In this document: positions 1 to 5,003 of the stretch, piece after piece
How the letters are laid out: every line of letters starts with the position of its first letter
Numbering within the stretch: the stretch's first letter is position 1
DNA from: Planctomycetota bacterium
GTDB taxonomy: Bacteria > Planctomycetota > SKW154
DNA length: 5,003 nucleotides
Direction of reading: 5' to 3'
Assembly (NCBI GenBank): GCA_026418755.1
Contig: JAOAAR010000160.1
Coordinates: 1-5,003 of the forward strand
Notes under the pieces: generated by a model
Databases searched by the model: none
Told to the model about the DNA's origin: nothing
The model's input: only the letters and a program-made list of their open reading frames with translations
Program-made: the position numbers and the translations under genes

Positions 1-1468
1 CAGCACAGAAGCGGTATAAAAGTGCAAACCCTACCACCTCCTCATATCTCTTCTCATACTCTGCCTCGGATTCTTCAACCGTTCTCTTTATGCGCTCTAT
101 TCCTGTCTTCAACACCTCTGCTTTCTCTGGCGTTCCTTCGCACAGCCTCTTCCAAGCCTCGTATATACGCCCAAGCATTCCACTTCTGCTCACTACAAAA
201 GAATTATACCTCTTAGCGGCCTCACCAGCAGCCTCTGCATACACCGATTTCTTTCCCAACTCTATCTCCAGTGACATCCTCAACTCTTGCACTTCCCTGT
301 ACATCTCCGCAACCGACGCCCTCAATTCCTCAATAAATCTTGGCGCAAGAGACTTATCGCTCAACCCCTTCAAAACTTTCTCCTTCTCCTCCGCTCTCCT
401 CAAATTTTCCTCTAACATCATCACTAAGTTTTCTGCTTCTTCCTTCTGGAGCCTCAAAAGCCTCTCCATCTCGTCCATTTTCTCTTCAATCTCTTTCACC
501 ACATAGCAACCCAGCCACGAATTCTTGAATACATCCCCAAGAGAGAGAAGAGCGTTTTCCAAATTCCTCTGCGCTCTCGCTACTCTCTCCCCAACACTTG
601 CATCTTTTAACTTCTCTTCTCCCACAATGGAGAAATCCAACGCCTTCTGCCGACTCTCTCCCAACCTCTCTACTATCGCCATCTGTTTTATCAACTCTTC
701 AAGCCAGTAAGCCACATTGTACGGCTCCGCCTTTTCTCCCCTGCATGCCTCATCTAGCAGTTTCAACATCGCGCGCAACTTCAGCCTTTCTTCCTCTATC
801 TCCTTTCTCTCCCTATCAGCGCCCTTTAACTCGTCCTTGATTCTCGTCTGTCCAAGCAACATAGACTTTAACTCGTCTATTCTCTCTGCCTCTCTACTAC
901 AAAAGACTCTCTCTACATCCACGACAAAGAAATGCGCAAACCTCTCCTTCGGCCTCTTCCCAAACAAATCAGGCTTCGCAGTCACCAGATTCGTCATCTC
1001 ATTCGACCCTACCCGCCCCAAAAGATTCCGCTCTCCTGCAGGCACACCTCTTTTATCAGAATAGTAAAGTTCATAAACCACCTTCTTCTCTTTCTCCACA
1101 TCAGCAGCAAGTCTCATCCTTACCTTGCTCGTCACCCGCCCGAACAAATCCGCCTCAAGCCCGCTGAACACGCTTCTCGCACCTGGCACAGCATCCACTA
1201 ACTCTCTTATCTGCTCCTTCCAATTGCTCGCCTCCTTTTTGACCAACTCCTTATACCGCTCTTCAATCTCTTCAAACTGGGTGTTGTCTCCAGTAGACGC
1301 ACCCCACACTAAAAGTATCTGATTCCCTTCATCGCCAGGATAATCCTTTGCCTCGAATTTCTGCGGTAGAACTAACTCACCAGGCTTCCTCGTCGTCCCT
1401 TTATCCGAGTCATCAGCAACCAGTAAAACCGCCCCCAATATCAGTATCCCTACAATCGTCCACCGCAT
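1..1468 (-). CDS. Exported FN3-like/coiled-coil protein, C-terminus beyond the window
   Basis: The minus-strand frame stays open from an ATG at 1468 to the left edge, giving 489 codons without a stop, so the C-terminus is missing. A strong AAGGAG lies 7 bases before the ATG. Residues 1-18 form a short basic start and a hydrophobic run (TIVGILILGAVLLVA) followed by DD, as in a signal peptide or N-terminal anchor. Residues 34-60 match the opening of an FN3-type domain (P..F.A.D.PGDEG..I.L.W..S.GD). Further FN3-like strands (VVYELYYSD, NLLGRVGSNE, RFAHFFVVDV) appear only at about 130-186, so a helical segment (65-128) seems inserted in the sheet. From about 190 to the edge the chain is charged and mostly helical, with heptad-like Leu, Glu, Lys and Arg stretches near 193-240, 322-400 and 445-480. 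Cysteines occur at 190, 242, 321, 443 and 488. It is probably an envelope protein co-transcribed with the gene at 1496-2620. I recall similar FN3 proteins carrying ABC-permease-like C-termini, but none is visible here. Function unknown. Confidence 0.85.
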   Translation of the reverse strand, partial: MRWTIVGILILGAVLLVADDSDKGTTRKPGELVLPQKFEAKDYPGDEGNQILLVWGASTGDNTQFEEIEERYKELVKKEASNWKEQIRELVDAVPGARSVFSGLEADLFGRVTSKVRMRLAADVEKEKKVVYELYYSDKRGVPAGERNLLGRVGSNEMTNLVTAKPDLFGKRPKERFAHFFVVDVERVFCSREAERIDELKSMLLGQTRIKDELKGADRERKEIEEERLKLRAMLKLLDEACRGEKAEPYNVAYWLEELIKQMAIVERLGESRQKALDFSIVGEEKLKDASVGERVARAQRNLENALLSLGDVFKNSWLGCYVVKEIEEKMDEMERLLRLQKEEAENLVMMLEENLRRAEEKEKVLKGLSDKSLAPRFIEELRASVAEMYREVQELRMSLEIELGKKSVYAEAAGEAAKRYNSFVVSRSGMLGRIYEAWKRLCEGTPEKAEVLKTGIERIKRTVEESEAEYEKRYEEVVGFALLYRFCA

Positions 1469-1475
1469 CTTTATT

Positions 1476-1481
1476 CTCCTT
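1476..1481 (-). promoter_or_regulatory. Ribosome binding site of the FN3-like/coiled-coil gene
   Basis: The minus strand reads AAGGAG 7 bases before the ATG at 1468, a near-ideal Shine-Dalgarno sequence and spacing. It lies in the 27-base gap after the stop of the upstream gene, which supports both this start codon and cotranscription of the two genes. Confidence 0.8.
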
Positions 1482-1495
1482 ATATCGTTTGTTGT

Positions 1496-2620
1496 CTATT
1501 CCTCTATCAACTCCACATTCGCCCGCGGAACGAGAACCTCCTTACCATCGTCCCACAACTTCACCTTCAAAACCCGCACCTTCGATTCTGTCTCAACTTT
1601 TTGCAACTCAGGCGGCAACTCCGATACCGCCCCGATTCTCCCAAAATACGGCTCCCTTATCAAGCGCACCACATCCCCTACCTTCAACGCTTCTCTTTCC
1701 TTTTGCTCTACCTCTTGCGGTACGGAATCTCCCAACGGGATTATTACCTCAGGTCTTATCACACCTGCTCTTATCTGCGTCGCCCCAGATATTGACACTC
1801 TCATCCCGTCCCTCTCTCTCAACAACGAAAATGTTCTCTGCGCCATCCCCATCTTTCCAAAACCCTCAGTCACCACAAGCGTCGTCGGAATCTCCTCTGT
1901 GCCTGTAATCGCTACCCCTATGTCCCTCCCAAGCAATCTCTTTATGTCCGAGGCGTTCAAACCGCCTGTTACAATCCCCTTCACATTCAGTTCAAATGCC
2001 TTCAAAATAGCCTCCACACTCACAAACGCTCCTGCCACAAGCACACACCCTGCATCCTTTTCGCTTAAATCCTTAACATCCAGTACATCAGAAGGGCTTT
2101 TTGCCTTGCACTTCAAAACTCCCCAGCACTCCTTTCCGATTCCGAAGATTCCTTGCAAAAAAGAACCGTAAGCCGCAACCGCTACTCCTTGAGACGGAAA
2201 CACCTCTTCAACCACCCCATCAATGTATGCCTGCACCTGAACAGGACGCGGTGGGTGGCGTACCAAAACCTGCCCTGTCACCTCCGATACAGACTCAACT
2301 ACTCCATCGATCGGCGAAACAACGGTCGTCTTGAACCATTTTATGAAAGGCTTACTCTCAGCAATCACCTCGCCCTTCTTTACAATGTCTCCTTCCTTCT
2401 TCAACATATACCGCTTGATGTCCTGAGGCTCGATTCCCAATTTCCCTACAACATTCACACTCTCAACATCGCCAGGCATCTCAGTGCGTGCTACCACATC
2501 CTCCGCACGCACCTTCTGCCCTTTCTTAACCAGGACCTCCCCATCCACGGGAAGAAGCCGATGCCTCACAATCCTCGTCGCCTTCGCCACTCTCAAGCCA
2601 GGAGTATATGCGTATGCCAA
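1496..2620 (-). CDS. Barrel-sandwich (lipoyl/RnfC-like) and KOW-like domain protein
   Basis: A 374-residue protein with no signal peptide or membrane span, so probably cytoplasmic or peripheral. Residues 24-50 (GEVLVKKGQKVRAEDVVART) and 72-116 (LKKEGDIVKKGEVIAES, then SPIDGVVESVSEVTG) have the repeated Gly-Asp/Val-Lys-Lys-Gly turns of barrel-sandwich hybrid domains, as in biotin/lipoyl carriers and RnfC. I see no convincing modifiable lysine in the usual EDKA-like context, so it is probably structural rather than a cofactor carrier. A third beta segment (130-165) is followed by an alpha/beta middle region (about 190-290, with VTGGLNASDIKRLLGRDIG). The C-terminal 60 residues are KOW-like (VGDVVRLIREPYFGRIGAV), ending in a beta strand with VLVPRANVELIEE. 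The start is TTG at 2620: two in-frame TAG codons lie about 40 bases upstream, and an AAGGA lies 7 bases before TTG. It is the first gene of an operon with the FN3-like protein. I recall similar proteins in candidate phyla, always uncharacterised. The reaction, if any, is unknown. Confidence 0.85.
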   Translation of the reverse strand: MAYAYTPGLRVAKATRIVRHRLLPVDGEVLVKKGQKVRAEDVVARTEMPGDVESVNVVGKLGIEPQDIKRYMLKKEGDIVKKGEVIAESKPFIKWFKTTVVSPIDGVVESVSEVTGQVLVRHPPRPVQVQAYIDGVVEEVFPSQGVAVAAYGSFLQGIFGIGKECWGVLKCKAKSPSDVLDVKDLSEKDAGCVLVAGAFVSVEAILKAFELNVKGIVTGGLNASDIKRLLGRDIGVAITGTEEIPTTLVVTEGFGKMGMAQRTFSLLRERDGMRVSISGATQIRAGVIRPEVIIPLGDSVPQEVEQKEREALKVGDVVRLIREPYFGRIGAVSELPPELQKVETESKVRVLKVKLWDDGKEVLVPRANVELIEE

Positions 2621-2663
2621 ATCCCGTTCCTTCCAACAAATCGAAAACTAATTCTACCTTCAT
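2526..2663 (-). CDS. Possible 45-residue overlapping upstream ORF (doubtful)
   Basis: An ATG at 2663 opens a 45-codon frame that overlaps the first 95 bases of the barrel-sandwich gene in another frame and ends with TAA at 2526-2528. An AGGAG sits only 3 bases before the ATG, which is closer than is normal for efficient initiation. The first 20 residues (MKVELVFDLLEGTGFGIRIY) look protein-like, but the rest is the out-of-frame shadow of the real gene and is rich in Gly, Ser and Asp. It could be a leader whose translation feeds the TTG start through coupling, or simply chance. No homology is recognised. Confidence 0.15.
   Translation of the reverse strand: MKVELVFDLLEGTGFGIRIYSWLESGEGDEDCEASASSRGWGGPG
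2628..2632 (-). promoter_or_regulatory. Ribosome binding site deciding the TTG start
   Basis: The minus strand reads GGAAGGAAC before the TTG at 2620, with AAGGA 7 bases from the start codon. No ATG or GTG lies in frame between TTG and the in-frame TAG codons upstream, so TTG with this site is the best start. A stronger AAGGAG about 45 bases further upstream belongs to a different frame. Confidence 0.55.
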
Positions 2664-3243
2664 CTTCTCCTTTTTCAAACATTTTTTTTCTCAACGATTC
2701 CATCTCTGACTTAGGAGTTTGTAGAAGCCTTCTAATAATGTTAAGAAAATTGAGTCTCTCTAAGAAAGAAAAATGCTTCTCAGAAGAAGGATGCGTTGAG
2801 CAGGTTTTTATGCGACAAAACGAAAAATGTAATGCTGTTCTATTTCCAACTTCTTGTTAGAACGTAGAAAACTTGAATAAGCAGTGTAAGAAGAGATCCT
2901 CTTTTGGCGAAGTTCGAGTGTGATAGAAGCCGAGGGAAAACCGCTCTTATCGTCAGGTTCGTTAAGTTAAAATAGAGGTAGATTTATGGTTCGGTCTCAG
3001 AGCCCAAATTCCTTGAGGGACTGAAAGGCATAAACCTCTCTGCTGTTTACTTCTGGCAGAGGACCTTCTGCGAGGAATGAGTTTTTCCTGTTCTGCTTTA
3101 ACACTTGCTGTTGATGGAGAGTCGCCAATAGCACAGTAGAGATCGATGACCGAAATCTTTAAGGTTGATTGAGGAACTCTCCGTAACCTCCCTAAATCTT
3201 CTATCAGAGATTTCGACGGGATACTGGGGGATATTAAATTTTC
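2664..3243. other. Gene-free spacer, possibly holding a decayed gene or element
   Basis: No frame here has both a credible start with a ribosome binding site and a protein-like sequence. On the minus strand three open stretches lie in different frames. One (2962-3243) is 93 codons, in frame with the stop of the glycosyltransferase, and has no ATG, GTG or TTG codon. A second (2997-3158) is 53 codons, holds a GTG at 3134 and includes a protein-like run (GPLPEVNSREVYAFQSLKEFGL at its C-terminal end). A third covers roughly 2600-2860 and is open for almost 90 codons. Such frame-broken stretches suit a degenerated gene or transposon remnant, but I recognise no family and see no terminal inverted repeats or target duplications. 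I could find no convincing promoter or rho-independent terminator. Confidence 0.4.
2962..3243 (-). pseudogene. Startless 93-codon open stretch after the glycosyltransferase stop
   Basis: Directly after the TAA of the complete glycosyltransferase (3244-3246), the same frame stays open for 93 codons until TAA at 2962-2964. It has no ATG, GTG or TTG, so it cannot be an independent gene in this frame. The end of the glycosyltransferase (YESNKALCQFLYK) aligns with the end of its paralogue (FESNKKLLVNRFYLWRM), so the TAA looks like the natural stop, not a nonsense mutation. The stretch may be part of a frame-shifted remnant, because the overlapping 53-codon frame at 2997-3158 looks at least as protein-like. 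It could also be chance. Identity unknown. Confidence 0.2.
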
Positions 3244-4227
3244 TTACTTGTACAAAAACTGGCATAACGCCTTATTACTCTCATATCGCTTCAAAAATTC
3301 TATTATCTCCTTCGGTATCTTTCGTTTTTTCCAGAGTCTGAACAGAAGATACCGGAGCTCGCGGCGGATATGTTGAGCTGCTTTATAGGCATTTGCCCCG
3401 AATAGGGATGTGAGGAGGCAGAACCAGATTCTCACATCAGTATAATCATTAGAGAGTGCTTTGAAGAAGCATCTTGCTCCAACTCTTGCTCTATTTATTT
3501 TACAGTAAGAATCGCCTAAATTTGCATATAATCTCTTTAGTGCAGCTTTATTAGAAGATATGTCTTTATTAAACTTTTGAAGAAGGAGATTACGGCTTGT
3601 AATAACAGAGTGAGGGGACGAGCCAATTCCTTCATCGAATCGACGTTGTATAACGCCAATGATGTCGGTATAGTCAAAAGAATATTTCTTTGCGATTCTT
3701 ATCTCTAATTCTCTATCGTTAGTGGAAGGAAAAGTTTCGTCAAATCCTCCTACTGTGTTTAATATCCTTTTTTTTATCAAAAGGGCAGATGTTTCTATTC
3801 CTCCCACAAGGATACTGTTGTAAATTTTATCGTTACAGGAGCCCATTGAAAAGCCGTACTTTGAAAGCCTCATTCTTTTACAATAAACAACCCCAATATT
3901 TCCTTTGGTCCTGAACACTTCGAGTTGTTTTTCTAACTTATCTGGCAGCCATAAATCATCAGAATCAAGAAAAGCAATATATTCTCCTTTTGCCTCTCTG
4001 ATTCCAACATTTCTTGCGGCGGCGGCGCCGCGATTCTCGCTTAACTTGATATATTTTATTCTGTTATCGTTAAAGTTTCTTACTATCTCTTCCGTATTGT
4101 CTGTGGAGCCGTCATCGACAACTATTATTTCGAAATCTTGAAATGTCTGATCGAGCACGCTGCGGATAGCATCTCCTATAACAAATGCTCTGTTATACGT
4201 AGGAATGATTACACTTACATTCGCCAT
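3244..4227 (-). CDS. Glycosyltransferase family 2 (GT-A fold)
   Basis: A complete 327-residue enzyme expected to transfer a sugar from a nucleotide-sugar donor to a growing glycan at the cytoplasmic face of the membrane. The N-terminus VSVIIPTYNRA (4-14) is the classic family 2 opening. DDGS (38-41) is the first nucleotide-binding Asp motif, RGAAAARN (66-73) is the conserved Gly/Ala-Arg-Asn segment, and FLDSDDLWLP (86-95) holds the DXD-type metal site. GGFDETFPSTNDRELEIRI (160-178) is the acceptor region, with D171 at the expected catalytic base. Its paralogue has Glu-Asp there, this one Asn-Asp. The C-terminal 150 residues are helical and basic, with no clear membrane span, and are shared in outline with the paralogue. 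The ATG at 4227 lies inside the end of the upstream paralogue (13-base overlap), implying translational coupling; the ribosome site is weak. Donor and acceptor sugars cannot be inferred. Confidence 0.93.
   Translation of the reverse strand: MANVSVIIPTYNRAFVIGDAIRSVLDQTFQDFEIIVVDDGSTDNTEEIVRNFNDNRIKYIKLSENRGAAAARNVGIREAKGEYIAFLDSDDLWLPDKLEKQLEVFRTKGNIGVVYCKRMRLSKYGFSMGSCNDKIYNSILVGGIETSALLIKKRILNTVGGFDETFPSTNDRELEIRIAKKYSFDYTDIIGVIQRRFDEGIGSSPHSVITSRNLLLQKFNKDISSNKAALKRLYANLGDSYCKINRARVGARCFFKALSNDYTDVRIWFCLLTSLFGANAYKAAQHIRRELRYLLFRLWKKRKIPKEIIEFLKRYESNKALCQFLYK
3908..3984. repeat. 77-base exact direct repeat, copy 1 (inside complete glycosyltransferase)
   Basis: This stretch matches 4927-5003 base for base, at an offset of 1019. 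It codes for residues E82 to R106 of the glycosyltransferase plus the first two bases of the T107 codon. Identity stops at the third position of that Thr codon, and the sequences differ freely beyond it. The other end of the identity lies outside the window, so the true repeat may be longer. Confidence 0.95.
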
Positions 4228-5003
4228 AAGTAGAACCTATTAACTAAAAGCTTTTTGTTGCTTTCAAATTGTGTTAGAAACCTTCTTATATTTTTTGGGA
4301 TTTTCTGAATCCATATTCTCCGAGTCCATAAAAGATTCAATACAATATTCCGTAACTTTCTATAGAATCTTTGAGAGATTTTATAGACGTCTGTACCTAA
4401 TAAAGCTGTGAATATCTGAAACCACAGTCTTAAGTGTATGTAACCTCCAACGGTCATCGCCTTAACAAAATATCTAATTCCAGTACTGCACTTGTTTATT
4501 AAACAATATGAATTTCCTATAGTAGAGTAGAATCTTCGCATCACATATTTATTCCTAATTATTTCCTTTTTATATTTATCTAAAAGAATCTCTAATCCTG
4601 ACAATGCAGAAACGGGATTATTATAATAGACTCCTTTTCCAAACCTCCTCTGTATTACACCCACTTCCTCGATTGAGACGAAAGAACGTATTTTTGAGAT
4701 TCTCATTTCTAATTCCCAGTCCTCAAAAGCAGGAAGCGATTCATCAAATGTCCCAATATTTTCGAGAGTACTTTTTCTAACCATTATCCTTGAGGTTGCG
4801 ATTCCTCCCTTTTCAAGTACATTCTCAATGTTAACCTGTCCTCTATAGTGGTTGGAATGGAGTGTTGCTATTCCTTTCTCAAGCCTTATCATACTGCAAT
4901 ACACGATTCCAGATGAGTCGTTGCTTGTCCTGAACACTTCGAGTTGTTTTTCTAACTTATCTGGCAGCCATAAATCATCAGAATCAAGAAAAGCAATATA
5001 TTC
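4215..5003 (-). CDS. Glycosyltransferase family 2, N-terminus beyond the window
   Basis: The frame is open to the right edge, giving 262 residues. By comparison with the complete paralogue next door, about 81 N-terminal residues (IIPTYN and DDGS region) lie outside. The first visible residues EYIAFLDSDDLWLPDKLEKQ contain the DXD-type metal motif. Further on come GIVYC, then GTFDESLPAFEDWELEMRI with the canonical Glu-Asp of the catalytic base region, GVIQRRFGKG, and a basic helical C-terminus ending FYLWRM. A GTG at 4937 could be mistaken for a start, but it corresponds to the Val in LEVFR of the paralogue, and the catalytic domain continues upstream of it. It overlaps the next glycosyltransferase by 13 bases and is evidently a tandem duplicate. 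It probably builds a surface glycan; its specificity is unknown. The first 77 bases visible at the edge are identical to the paralogue, while the rest has diverged. Confidence 0.92.
   Translation of the reverse strand, partial: EYIAFLDSDDLWLPDKLEKQLEVFRTSNDSSGIVYCSMIRLEKGIATLHSNHYRGQVNIENVLEKGGIATSRIMVRKSTLENIGTFDESLPAFEDWELEMRISKIRSFVSIEEVGVIQRRFGKGVYYNNPVSALSGLEILLDKYKKEIIRNKYVMRRFYSTIGNSYCLINKCSTGIRYFVKAMTVGGYIHLRLWFQIFTALLGTDVYKISQRFYRKLRNIVLNLLWTRRIWIQKIPKNIRRFLTQFESNKKLLVNRFYLWRM
4927..5003. repeat. 77-base exact direct repeat, copy 2 (inside partial glycosyltransferase)
   Basis: This is the second copy of the stretch at 3908-3984, in the same orientation and the same position of the paralogous enzyme. 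It is cut by the window edge, so its full length is unknown. Confidence 0.95.

Noticed and set aside
90..506. Plus-strand open frame of 138 codons rich in Ser, Phe and Leu
   Set aside because: It is antisense to the continuous coiled-coil reading frame, has low-complexity composition expected from reverse-reading Glu/Lys/Arg codons, and no convincing ribosome site.
717..1064. Plus-strand open frame of 115 codons
   Set aside because: Antisense shadow of the same minus-strand gene, with the same Ser/Leu/Phe bias and no recognisable domain.
1348..1908. Plus-strand open frame of 186 codons rich in Ser and Pro
   Set aside because: It lies antisense to the barrel-sandwich gene and the start of the FN3-like gene, crossing their junction. 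The minus-strand proteins are clearly structured, and this one is low complexity.
2640..2760. Promoter upstream of the left operon
   Set aside because: The minus strand has TTGAGA and TTGAAA hexamers, but none has a convincing -10 box at the right distance, so I could not support a call.
2153..2860. Plus-strand open frame of 235 codons
   Set aside because: Most of it is antisense to the barrel-sandwich gene, the rest runs into spacer, and no domain or good start is visible.
3037..3062. Imperfect hairpin (TCTCTGC with GCAGAGG, 12-base loop) as a terminator
   Set aside because: The stem is only about 7 pairs with one wobble, there is no following T-run on either strand, and it lies some 180 bases past the glycosyltransferase stop.
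3905..4141. Plus-strand open frame of 78 codons
   Set aside because: It is antisense to the most conserved catalytic part of the complete glycosyltransferase.
4215..4937. GTG at 4937 as the start of the right-hand glycosyltransferase
   Set aside because: The frame stays open to the window edge and encodes the DXD motif upstream of this codon. The GTG aligns with an internal Val of the paralogue.

Overview
The window looks bacterial. It is gene-dense, and every gene I can support is on the minus strand, so transcription runs from the right end to the left. Nothing identifies the species. The pairing of a barrel-sandwich/KOW-like protein with an FN3-type envelope protein, together with family 2 glycosyltransferases, suggests an uncultured or candidate-phylum bacterium. 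That taxonomic guess is low confidence and rests on remembered protein style, not on a search.

Right block (3244-5003): two tandem paralogous GT-A family 2 glycosyltransferases. The first one transcribed (4215-5003) runs off the right edge and lacks about its first 81 residues. The second (3244-4227) is complete and starts inside the end of the first with a 13-base overlap, which suggests translational coupling. They probably belong to a larger polysaccharide or glycan cluster beyond the right edge. Their C-terminal halves have diverged clearly, yet 77 bases of the catalytic domain are identical to the last base and reach the window edge. This is a sign of gene conversion or recombination between the copies.

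Middle block (2621-3243): about 620 bases without a convincing gene. It holds minus-strand open stretches in different frames with few or no usable start codons. One of them is a 93-codon in-frame continuation after the stop of the complete glycosyltransferase. I read it as non-coding or as a decayed gene or mobile-element remnant, and could not identify it.

Left block (1-2620): a two-gene operon. The upstream gene encodes a 374-residue soluble protein with N-terminal barrel-sandwich (lipoyl/RnfC-like) lobes and a C-terminal KOW-like segment. After 27 bases and a strong Shine-Dalgarno sequence comes a very long exported protein. It has a signal peptide or anchor, a fibronectin-III-like sheet that seems to be interrupted by a helical insertion, and then several hundred residues of charged helix/coiled coil. 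It runs off the left edge after 489 codons, so its C-terminus and main function are not visible. The tight linkage suggests that the two proteins work together, perhaps at the cell envelope, but the function is unknown.

The coding strand of the left block is strongly purine-rich (Glu, Lys and Arg codons). This explains the long Ser/Pro/Leu-rich antisense open frames there, which I treat as artefacts. The glycosyltransferase block is visibly more AT-rich than the left block.
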